NCBI GenBank assembly: GCA_903932505.1
Contig: CAIZGN010000689.1
Span: 1-49,548 of the forward strand
Direction: 5' to 3'
DNA: 49,548 bases
From: Candidatus Hydrogenedentota bacterium
GTDB lineage: Bacteria; Hydrogenedentota; Hydrogenedentia; Hydrogenedentales; CAIZGN01
The first letter of the stretch is position 1, and every line of letters starts with the position of its first letter. Both the position numbers and the translations under genes were made by a program. The notes beneath the pieces are model-generated. The model made no database searches, was not told the DNA's origin, and saw only the letters and a program-made list of their open reading frames with translations. Positions 25,053 to 33,566 of this stretch are shown piece by piece.

Positions 25053-25766
25053 CTAGATCTCCTTGCGCAGTATGATGAGCCGGAACCACAATTCCGCCAT
25101 GTTCTTCGCCACATTGGCGATTCGCGGGAAATTGAAGAATTGTGACTTGCCGTGGGCGCGCTCGAAGTGGTGCACCGGTACTTCGGCCACGCGGAATCCG
25201 GCGCGCTGGATTTTGACCATCATTTCGCAGCAGATAATGCCGCTGTTGTGGATCAGGGTAATGCGGTCGAACACGCTGCGGCGAATGAGCCGGAAATCGC
25301 AGTCGACATCGCGCAGACGCAGCCCAAAAGCGGTCTTCACCATCCAGTGGTAGATGCGGCCGATAACCCGCCGGTGCGTGGGGTCGTTGCGGGTGATCTT
25401 GTAACCCTGCACCACATCGACCTCGGGGCTTGCCTGCGCAACGAGCAACTCAAGCTCGCGAACATCATATTGGGCATCGCCATCGGTGTAGAAAATCCAC
25501 TCTTTGCTTCCGGCGGCGAAACCGCTGCGCAAGGCACCGCCATAACCCCGGTTCTTCTCATGGCGCACCACCTTGACCGTGGGATATTTCTCCTCGATGA
25601 TATCGAGCAACTGCAGGGTGTGCGGGCCGCTTCCGTCATCGATCAAGGTAATGTCGTAGTCCAGTCCGAGTCGCTCGGCCGTTTGAACGGTGAGCAATAC
25701 CATGCTTCCCATGGTGCCCCAGTCGTTGTAGCAGGGGTAGAAGATTGAAACCGAGGTCTTGTTCAT
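25053..25766 (-). CDS. Glycosyltransferase family 2 (dolichyl-phosphate-mannose synthase-like)
   Basis: SIFYPCYNDW, ITLIDDGSGPHT, NRGYGGALRSGF, FYTDGDAQYD, DVDCDFRLIRR. Confidence 0.92.
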   Translation of the reverse strand: MNKTSVSIFYPCYNDWGTMGSMVLLTVQTAERLGLDYDITLIDDGSGPHTLQLLDIIEEKYPTVKVVRHEKNRGYGGALRSGFAAGSKEWIFYTDGDAQYDVRELELLVAQASPEVDVVQGYKITRNDPTHRRVIGRIYHWMVKTAFGLRLRDVDCDFRLIRRSVFDRITLIHNSGIICCEMMVKIQRAGFRVAEVPVHHFERAHGKSQFFNFPRIANVAKNMAELWFRLIILRKEI

Positions 25767-25820
25767 AGGGCGTTCCAGTAATTGCGGGGGTTGGTGTATT
25801 GCAAGAGGCGGGTCTCTGCT

Positions 25821-26432
25821 TCAGGTTTCATCACGCACGGGAATCACGGGGTGCGAGCGCACCCAGCCGGTGCGGCTATAGGGATAGTAGATGCACCGGA
25901 CTTTGCCGACGATTTCCGACACAGGGACGGTGGTGCCGTCGATGTGACTGTCATCGCTGTCGTTGCGGTTGTCACCGAGGAAAAAAATATGCCCCTCGGG
26001 CACGACCACTTCGGGTACGATGGCGTATTTCATGGGCTCGGCAATGTAGGGTTCAGACACATAGCCCCCGTTGATGAACAACGCTCCGCCCCCAACGCCG
26101 ACGTGATCTCCGGCGAGACCCACTATCCGCTTCACGATATGCGCCCCTTTTTCCTTGGGGTCGTGCAACACCACGATGTCGCCGCGCTCGTAGGTTCTCT
26201 GGGACAGGGTCACCAGTTGGTCGCCCACAAGAAGGTTTGGTTCCATGGAGCGGGAAGGAACAAGAAAAAAGCTCATGCCGCGCACGACAAAGAGGTAGAA
26301 CAGCACCCATACGGCTACCAGCACAATGAGTTCACCGGCCCTACGTCCAAAGAAAAGGCGTCGCAAGTGGCTTGGTTCAGCGACAGGTGCCGGGGAGGGC
26401 GGTACTTCCATAATAGGGTCGGGCTGGGACAT
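25821..26432 (-). CDS. lepB: Signal peptidase I (start 26432 or 26483)
   Basis: VPSRSMEPNLLVGDQLV catalytic Ser motif, RGDIVVLHDPKEKGAHIVKRIVGLAGD Lys box, FFLGDNRNDSDDS. Confidence 0.92.
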   Translation of the reverse strand: MSQPDPIMEVPPSPAPVAEPSHLRRLFFGRRAGELIVLVAVWVLFYLFVVRGMSFFLVPSRSMEPNLLVGDQLVTLSQRTYERGDIVVLHDPKEKGAHIVKRIVGLAGDHVGVGGGALFINGGYVSEPYIAEPMKYAIVPEVVVPEGHIFFLGDNRNDSDDSHIDGTTVPVSEIVGKVRCIYYPYSRTGWVRSHPVIPVRDET

Positions 26433-26442
26433 CAGGGACTTT

Positions 26443-27393
26443 CTATGGCTGGGCTTTTTCGCGTGGTTTTGTTTTCGAGCCACGCTCCGATTTTATATCC
26501 GCCAACAGCGCCTTGGCGGGATCGCTGTTCGGAATTATTTTCAAGGCTTCGTTCACGCATTTCTCGGCCTTGGCGAGATTTTTTCCGCGAACCCATGCGC
26601 GGCCTTCGTTTAGCCACGAGAAGAAGCACTGATCCTCTCTTTGCGCGTTCTTGCGGGCCTTCTGCCAGGCCTTTGCGGCATCCGCCCACTTGACGGGTAC
26701 GCCAAAGTCTTCAGCGGCGAGGAAATTGACTGCGTAATCACAGGTGAGCTCATAGTCCTTGGGCTGGAGTTTGGCGGCCAGACGGGAGTATTCCATAGCC
26801 TTGAGATAGATTTGCTCCCGATTCCATTTTTTGTAGGTGGCGAGCTGCGGGAAATTGACGAGATACACCTGAACCGCGTTGAAGAGGTAGTTCGGATTCT
26901 TGGGTTCCAGTGCCAGTGATTCGTCCAGATGCTGGAATCCCTTTTCGTATTCGCCGTTGTGGCAATAGTGCATGGCGAGGTTGTTGTGTGCGGCACCGCA
27001 CGTGGAGTCTTTGGTGAGGGCCAGTTCCCAGCTTCGCAGGCCACCTTCCGCATCGCCCGCATAGTCATACAGGATTTCACCGTAGGGAACCAGGATGCGG
27101 GGATTCTCCGGGTATTTTTCCATCGCTCGCTCGAAGCTCTGCTTTAGGATATCGGTGTGTTTCTTGATGAGCGCGACTTGGTCGTCAACGATGGACTGGT
27201 TTCCGGCAACCCTTGCCGCATCCATCTTGTCTTGGGCCTCGTTGATGGTCTGACGTTCGCGCTCGTAACAGGCGAGCAGGGCCGCCTGAAATTTCGGCTC
27301 GTTTTCAGCCAGCGCCTGTATTTCCCGTGTTTCCACGGGCCACTCGCCCGGCGCGGCGGACAAGGCGCTTATAAAGAGAATCAACCCAACCAT
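26443..27393 (-). CDS. Exported TPR-repeat protein
   Basis: Signal-like N-terminus MVGLILFISALSAAPG; TPR pattern CGAAHNNLAMHYCHNGEYEKGFQHLDESLALEPKNPNY. Confidence 0.7.
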   Translation of the reverse strand: MVGLILFISALSAAPGEWPVETREIQALAENEPKFQAALLACYERERQTINEAQDKMDAARVAGNQSIVDDQVALIKKHTDILKQSFERAMEKYPENPRILVPYGEILYDYAGDAEGGLRSWELALTKDSTCGAAHNNLAMHYCHNGEYEKGFQHLDESLALEPKNPNYLFNAVQVYLVNFPQLATYKKWNREQIYLKAMEYSRLAAKLQPKDYELTCDYAVNFLAAEDFGVPVKWADAAKAWQKARKNAQREDQCFFSWLNEGRAWVRGKNLAKAEKCVNEALKIIPNSDPAKALLADIKSERGSKTKPREKAQP

Positions 27394-27630
27394 ACCAGTC
27401 CTCCTTTGGTGTTTGCGTGCTCAGTCGGCATGCAAAGAGGCCGCATCCACATGTGGATGATAGTACCAGATACTTTTCGTCTTGTGCGAGTCTGTCACCG
27501 GAAGTACGGAAGAATGGCGGAAATTTCCACCGCATCGGCTGGCCAAAGAAACCGGATCTTGTGCCGGCTCCCAAATTATTGGTATGGTAGGCGGGAGTAG
27601 CCAGTCTAATGCGCTTGAAAGGGTAATACC

Positions 27631-30189
27631 ATGGCACGAGTATCAAAATTCACCGTTGTACCGCGACTGCCGGAACGTCTTTCGCGGTTGCTCGATATTG
27701 CGAACAATATGTGGTGGTGCTGGAATCCAGACGCCGTCAGTCTATTCTTCCGGATGGATCGGGACTTGTGGAGCACAACACATGAAAATCCCCGCTTATT
27801 GCTGGGAGAAATGAGCCAACTTCGCCTTGAAGAGTTGGCCAAGAACGATTCGTTCCTGGCCCACATGGATCGGGTTTGGGACAACCTGCAGGAATACATG
27901 TCCGTCCGCAGCTGGTCGGCCCGCAATCCGCAGGCTCCCAAAGACATGCTGGTCGTCTATTTGTCTGCGGAATTCGGACTGCACGAGTCGATCAGCGTCT
28001 ACTCGGGCGGTTTGGGTGTGCTAGCGGGTGACCACCTCAAGGCGGCGAGCGACTTGGGGCTGCCCCTCGTCGGCGTCGGGCTGCTGTACCGAGAGGGCTA
28101 TTTCCGCCAATACCTCAATCAGGACGGCTGGCAGCAGGAACTTTATCCGCGCAACGATTTCTATAACATGCCGATCCAGATGGAGCGCACCGCGTCCGGC
28201 AAGCCGCTCGTCATCGAGGTGGAATACCCCGGCCGGATCGTGAAGGCGTATATCTGGCGGTGTCAGGTGGGACGTGTACCGCTCTACTTGCTCGATTGCG
28301 ACCACGAGGACAATCAGCCCGCAGACCGTGCGATCACCGGGCAGTTGTACGGTGGCGACCGCGAGACACGTATCCGCCAGGAAATCATGCTGGGCATGGG
28401 CGGCGTACTCGCCATTCAAGCGTTGAACATCACGCCGAGCGTGTACCACATGAATGAGGGCCACGCCGCGTTCATGACCCTGCAACGGATCAAGGATTTG
28501 GTGCGGCGAGACGGGGTGACCTTCCGTGAGGCTTCAGAAACGGTGAAGGCTGGCAGTTTCTTCACCACGCACACGCCCGTGCCCGCCGGTAATGACATGT
28601 TCGAGCCGGGCATGATCGACACCTATCTGCGCAAGTATTGCCAGGAGGTGAATATCTCCATGGATGAATTGCTGTCGCTTGGTCGCCAAAACCCGCATGA
28701 CGGACGCGAACCCTTCTGCATGACGGTGCTGGCGCTTAAACTGAGTGCGGGTGCCAACGGGGTGAGCAAGTTGCACGGCGAGGTGTCGCGCAACATGTGG
28801 TCACTGACGTGGAAGGGGCTTCCTGAAAACGAAGTGCCCATTACCTCGATCACCAACGGCATTCACACCCGTTCGTGGATTTCACAGGATTTAGCAGACC
28901 TCTATGACCGCTATCTCGGGCCGGGCTGGATCAACAGTCCCGACGACCAGTCGATCTGGGAACATATCGATGAAGTGCCGGACACGGAATTGTGGCGGAC
29001 GCACGAGCGACGCCGGGAACGCATGGTGAATTTTGCCCGCCGTCGGCTCTTGAAGCAGCTGATCAATCGAGGCGCGCCGAGTTCGGAGCGTCGTTTCGCG
29101 TTGGAGGTGCTTGATCCGGAGGTCTTGACCATCGGCTTTGCGCGTCGTTTCGCCACCTACAAGCGGGCGACCTTGCTCATGCGCGATCCCGAACGCCTGA
29201 AAAAGATCCTGTGTGACCCGAAGCGGCCTGTGCAGCTCATTGTGGCGGGCAAGGCCCACCCGGCGGATACTGCGGGCAAGGAAATCATCAAGCAATGGGC
29301 CCATTTCTGCCGCGACGGCGAGACCCGAAACCACATGGTGTTTCTGGAAGACTACGACATCAACGTGGCCCGCTACATGGTCCAAGGGGTGGACTGCTGG
29401 CTGAACACGCCGCGCCGTCCCATGGAAGCGAGCGGCACGAGCGGAATGAAAGCGGCGGCCAACGGTGCGCTCAACATTAGTATCCCGGACGGATGGTGGT
29501 GTGAGGCCGAGTTGCTGGGCGACAACGGATGGAGCATCGGCAAGGGCGAGACCTACGACAGCATTGAGGAACAGGATCTCGTCGAAAGCGAGGCCCTGTA
29601 CGACATTCTCGAGAAGGAGATCGTACCGATTTTCTATGAACGGGGTCACGATGATCTTCCCCGGGAGTGGATTGCCCGCATGAAATCCGCGATCAGTACC
29701 ATTTGCCCGGTGTTCAATACCTACCGCATGGTGCAGGAATACGCGGATCGCTGCTATATTCCGTGTTCGATTCGCAAGTCCACGCTGATAGAGAACAAGC
29801 GCGCCCGCGCGCTTGCGCTGTCGCACTGGAAGGATCGGGTGCATCAGTTGTGGGATAAGGTGAACGTGGTCAGCGTGGCCTCCGGCCCGACCGAAGGCTT
29901 GCCGGTGGGTTCGAGTCTTCAAGTCAGTGCCGAGGTCTACCTCGGAGAACTTACCGAGAAGGACGTCACGGTCGAAATTTACTACGGGGATCTGAGTCCG
30001 AACGGGCAGATTCCTCATGGGTACACGATGGAAATGTCATGCGCCAAGGTGCTTGGCAATGGCGTCTACCGTTTTGAAGGCGCGATTCTGTGCAAGGAGA
30101 CCGGACAGCAGGGATTCACCATCCGGGTGATCCCCAATCACGAAGATCTTGCCCAGAAACACGAGACCGGTTTGATCGTGTGGTCGTGA
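27631..30189 (+). CDS. glgP: Alpha-glucan (glycogen/starch) phosphorylase, GT35, with N-terminal DUF3417-type region
   Basis: ARVSKFTVVPRLPERLSRLLDIANNMWWCWNPDA; PLP region PRRPMEASGTSGMKAAANGALNISIPDGWW; FARRFATYKRATLL. Confidence 0.92.
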   Translation: MARVSKFTVVPRLPERLSRLLDIANNMWWCWNPDAVSLFFRMDRDLWSTTHENPRLLLGEMSQLRLEELAKNDSFLAHMDRVWDNLQEYMSVRSWSARNPQAPKDMLVVYLSAEFGLHESISVYSGGLGVLAGDHLKAASDLGLPLVGVGLLYREGYFRQYLNQDGWQQELYPRNDFYNMPIQMERTASGKPLVIEVEYPGRIVKAYIWRCQVGRVPLYLLDCDHEDNQPADRAITGQLYGGDRETRIRQEIMLGMGGVLAIQALNITPSVYHMNEGHAAFMTLQRIKDLVRRDGVTFREASETVKAGSFFTTHTPVPAGNDMFEPGMIDTYLRKYCQEVNISMDELLSLGRQNPHDGREPFCMTVLALKLSAGANGVSKLHGEVSRNMWSLTWKGLPENEVPITSITNGIHTRSWISQDLADLYDRYLGPGWINSPDDQSIWEHIDEVPDTELWRTHERRRERMVNFARRRLLKQLINRGAPSSERRFALEVLDPEVLTIGFARRFATYKRATLLMRDPERLKKILCDPKRPVQLIVAGKAHPADTAGKEIIKQWAHFCRDGETRNHMVFLEDYDINVARYMVQGVDCWLNTPRRPMEASGTSGMKAAANGALNISIPDGWWCEAELLGDNGWSIGKGETYDSIEEQDLVESEALYDILEKEIVPIFYERGHDDLPREWIARMKSAISTICPVFNTYRMVQEYADRCYIPCSIRKSTLIENKRARALALSHWKDRVHQLWDKVNVVSVASGPTEGLPVGSSLQVSAEVYLGELTEKDVTVEIYYGDLSPNGQIPHGYTMEMSCAKVLGNGVYRFEGAILCKETGQQGFTIRVIPNHEDLAQKHETGLIVWS

Positions 30190-30306
30190 CGGGAGTGTGG
30201 TGCCGCATGCCGGAGGAGAGTCGGCCAATACGCTGAGCGGTTCGTCTGCGGGCACCATTGTTCCGGGCGCACGCGGAATTTATAATGACCGCAGCGGAGA
30301 TCTGGC

Positions 30307-31260
30307 ATGGCGACGTTCCTTATTACTGGCGGCGCGGGATTCATAGGGTCCAATTTGGCCCACTCGCTGGCTTCGCAGGGCGAGACGGTGCGGATTCTGG
30401 ACGATTTTTCGACCGGTCGCCGCGCCAACGTGTCCGGCTTGGGTTCCGCCGTCGAGGTCATTGAGGGCAGCGTGTGTGATCGTGCCACGTTGGACAAGGC
30501 GCTGCGCGGGGTGCGCTACTGCCTGCATCAGGCGGCGATACCCGCCGTGCCCCGCTCCATCGCCGCACCCGAAGCCACCAACCACGCCAATGTGGACGGG
30601 ACGCTCAGCGTCTTTGTCGCAGCGCGCGCGGCCGGGGTGGAAAGGGTCGTCTATGCCTCCTCCTCCTCCGTCTACGGCAATGCGCAGACCTTCCCGCTCA
30701 ACGAAACCCTGCCCAAGGCTCCCATCTCGCCCTACGCGGTTTCCAAGGCGGCGGGGGAGATGTACGCCGAGGTCTTTTCCGAACTTTACGGCATGGATCT
30801 CGTAGGCTTGCGTTATTTCAACGTGTTCGGCCCCCGACAAGATCCGACCTCGGACTATGCAGCAGTGATTCCGCGTTTTGTGGTGCGTTTGCTGCGCGGG
30901 GAAGCGCCGATCATTTTCGGGGACGGCACACAGGCCCGCGACTTCACCTTTGTGGACAACGTGGTGGACGCGAACTTGCGCGCCTGCCGGATGCCGGGAC
31001 CGTTGCGCGGGGTGTATAACATCGCGTGCGGGCAACCGGTTTCCGTGCTGGAATTGGCTCGCGCCCTCAGTCGTCTGACCGGCGCGGATATTGCCCCCGA
31101 ATTTCATCCCGCCCGTGCGGGTGACATCCTGCGTTCTTGGGCGGATATCGGTCGTGCGCGCGGGGCTTTTGCCTACGAGCCGTCGGTGTCGCTCGAAGAG
31201 GGCTTGGCGCATACTTTGCGCTGGCTGCGCGAAGAGGAGGGCACGTCATGGCGCGGATGA
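30307..31260 (+). CDS. NAD-dependent epimerase/dehydratase (UDP-glucose 4-epimerase-like SDR)
   Basis: FLITGGAGFIGSNLAHSLASQG Rossmann motif; YASSSSVYG...SPYAVSKAAGEMY catalytic YxxxK. Confidence 0.92.
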   Translation: MATFLITGGAGFIGSNLAHSLASQGETVRILDDFSTGRRANVSGLGSAVEVIEGSVCDRATLDKALRGVRYCLHQAAIPAVPRSIAAPEATNHANVDGTLSVFVAARAAGVERVVYASSSSVYGNAQTFPLNETLPKAPISPYAVSKAAGEMYAEVFSELYGMDLVGLRYFNVFGPRQDPTSDYAAVIPRFVVRLLRGEAPIIFGDGTQARDFTFVDNVVDANLRACRMPGPLRGVYNIACGQPVSVLELARALSRLTGADIAPEFHPARAGDILRSWADIGRARGAFAYEPSVSLEEGLAHTLRWLREEEGTSWRG

Positions 31261-33194
31261 AATGCCCCCGATGCATGCATATCAACCCCAGTGGCGCGCA
31301 CGAGTGTGTGCAGTGCAAAACGCCCCTTCCGCGCATCTTGGTCGAAGCCCCGGCAGCCCATCCCTCGGCGGCCCCGGAGAAAATATCGCAATTTCGTCAG
31401 GGCGATGTGCTGGCCAATCGCTACACGTTCCAGAGCATCATCGGTCGCGGCGGCATGGGCTGCATCTACAAAGTGCGGGATGATGTGCTTGGGGAGGTGG
31501 TGGCGCTTAAAACGCTGCTGCCTCAGTTCGGGCAGGACAAAATGGTGCTGGAGCGTTTCTTCAACGAGGCGCGTATTGCGCGGCGTCTGGCCCATCCGAA
31601 CATCGTGCGGGTGCATGACATCGGGATATCGCAGAACATCGTGTATATTTCGATGGAGTTTCTTTCCGGCCAGTCCTTGCGCGAAAAACTCGAGGCCCTG
31701 CCTGCAGGCGGGCGCATGGCGATTCAGGAAGTCCTGCGTGTGGCGGATCAGCTATGCGCCGCGCTGGAGTACGCCCACCAATACACAGTCCATCGCGATA
31801 TCAAGCCGGAAAACGTGATGATTGTGAGCAACGGCACCGTCAAGCTGATGGACTTTGGCATATCAAAGCTCATGGCGGATCAGCAGTTGACCGGTGCCTC
31901 GATCATCATGGGTACGCCCATGTACATGGCCCCGGAACAGGTGCGAAGCAGTCAGAGTGTGGATGCCCGGGCGGACATCTACAGCGTTGGCGTCATGCTC
32001 TATGAAATCATTACCTCCATTCCGCCCACGGGCATTCCGAAGAAACTCACCCAGGTCGTGCCGGAAGTTCCGGTTGAGCTTGAGGCCATCGTGGAGAAGT
32101 GCGTGGAGCCGAACCGTGAGCGACGCTATGCCGACGCCACGGAATTGCGCAGTGCGCTGCGCGCCGTTCGCCACACTATGAACGGAAGCGGGCCGCTCGT
32201 TTCGTCGGCGGCTCCGGCCGAAGAGAAACGCCCGTTCGACCCGATGAAGGTCTTGGGGGGAATGGCCGCCGTGGCCATTCTTTGGGCGACGGCGTGGGGG
32301 CTTCAATGGGCGGACCGGAACCGGCGCGATGTGGTGTCGGCATGGGAGAAAGAATCGCAACGAGAAGCAACGCCAGCGGCCGCGAGCTGGGATTCGTATG
32401 CGGCCTTGGTCAAGAAAATCCAACCGGCGGCGGAGTCTCGGGCTGCGGAAAGACCCGGTGGCGCGGCGGTTCTCAGTCGCGCGCTGGCGCTGTGGCAAGG
32501 GGCGGAGTCTACGCATTCCCCGAAAAAGGCCTGGGAGGCCGCCCAGTGTCTGGCTGCGCTGGCCATCTGGCCGCAGGATCTTTGTCTGGTGCCACCCGGC
32601 GAGGTCTCGATAAACGGGGCCTCTGTGCATGTGCCAGCGTTCTTCATCGAGCATCTGGAGGTTTCGCTGGGTTCCTATCGTGAATTCTGCAAGCAGGAAA
32701 ACTGGCGGATTCGCCCGGGGCAATTCCCCGATGGGGCGGATCCGAATGACGCCATGGGCAATGTCTCCTTTTCCGATGCGCAGGCCTACGCGGCCTCCCG
32801 GGGTTGGATGCTTCCCACCGAGGCGCAGTGGGCGCGTGCGGCCTACGGTGAAAGCCAGCCGCTGGCGGAGGTGGTGGAGGGAGAGGTGGTCGGCGAATTG
32901 TCGTGGGTCGGCTGTGAGGCGTTGGCCGGTGATGTGAGCGAGTGGACGCGAAGCCCGATCAACGGCGAGGAGGACACCCCGCTGCCCTTGGGAACCGAGA
33001 TGGTGCTTCGCGGCGGGAATGCGGAGTGGGCACCGAAAGATCCGTTGACGGAGCGTGCGAACGCCTACTTGGACGCAGGGGATCGCCCGGTCATTGAGTG
33101 GTTGGCTCCCTACGTGGGTTTCCGTTGTGTCATGGAATTACCCGTTCAACCGGAACTGCTGGAGGCGTTGGTGAATGTCACCGCTCAGCCCTGA
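31248..33194 (+). CDS. Ser/Thr protein kinase with N-terminal zinc ribbon and C-terminal formylglycine-generating-enzyme (SUMF1)-like domain
   Basis: CPRCMHINPSGAHECVQC; IIGRGGMGCIYKVRD, VHRDIKPENVMI, MDFGISK; C-terminal FFIEHLEVSLGSYREFCKQ...ASRGWMLPTEAQWARAA...LRGGNAEW...VGFRCVME; overlaps the upstream stop. Confidence 0.88.
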   Translation: MARMKCPRCMHINPSGAHECVQCKTPLPRILVEAPAAHPSAAPEKISQFRQGDVLANRYTFQSIIGRGGMGCIYKVRDDVLGEVVALKTLLPQFGQDKMVLERFFNEARIARRLAHPNIVRVHDIGISQNIVYISMEFLSGQSLREKLEALPAGGRMAIQEVLRVADQLCAALEYAHQYTVHRDIKPENVMIVSNGTVKLMDFGISKLMADQQLTGASIIMGTPMYMAPEQVRSSQSVDARADIYSVGVMLYEIITSIPPTGIPKKLTQVVPEVPVELEAIVEKCVEPNRERRYADATELRSALRAVRHTMNGSGPLVSSAAPAEEKRPFDPMKVLGGMAAVAILWATAWGLQWADRNRRDVVSAWEKESQREATPAAASWDSYAALVKKIQPAAESRAAERPGGAAVLSRALALWQGAESTHSPKKAWEAAQCLAALAIWPQDLCLVPPGEVSINGASVHVPAFFIEHLEVSLGSYREFCKQENWRIRPGQFPDGADPNDAMGNVSFSDAQAYAASRGWMLPTEAQWARAAYGESQPLAEVVEGEVVGELSWVGCEALAGDVSEWTRSPINGEEDTPLPLGTEMVLRGGNAEWAPKDPLTERANAYLDAGDRPVIEWLAPYVGFRCVMELPVQPELLEALVNVTAQP

Positions 33195-33394
33195 GTGGAC
33201 AATTTTGTCGGGAAATGCGGTCGAATTCGTAGTCGCTCCCTAAAGTTCGTGTTTTTTTATAAACCGGGGTGATTTTAGTGGTTATTGTTGTAAGTTATTT
33301 ATTTGAAATGACTTATGTTGCATAAATTGAGAGATATGGGGGCTTGGGCGGGTTTTTTATTGCTTGGGTTATGAATCTTTTCCTCGCTTTCTCG

Positions 33395-33400
33395 TATAAT
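33395..33400 (+). promoter_or_regulatory. Possible -10 element (TATAAT) in the AT-rich region upstream of the giant repeat protein
   Basis: Consensus -10 only; no convincing -35 at correct spacing. Confidence 0.3.
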
Positions 33401-33566
33401 AGACATGGTGTAAGAGATTTTAGAAGCAGCGAAGGGAAGAGAACGAAATATCGGGCCGTGGGACCAAGTCGCCTGCGGTTTGTCTGCGTATCCCCTTGGG
33501 AGAAGGGGAGCGGTCTGTCTTCCGGACGCTTTGTGTGTTTATTCCAATTATCGGGAAGGACGAGCC

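Noticed and set aside
28891-30018. 375-aa minus-strand ORF
   Set aside because: Antisense shadow of the alpha-glucan phosphorylase
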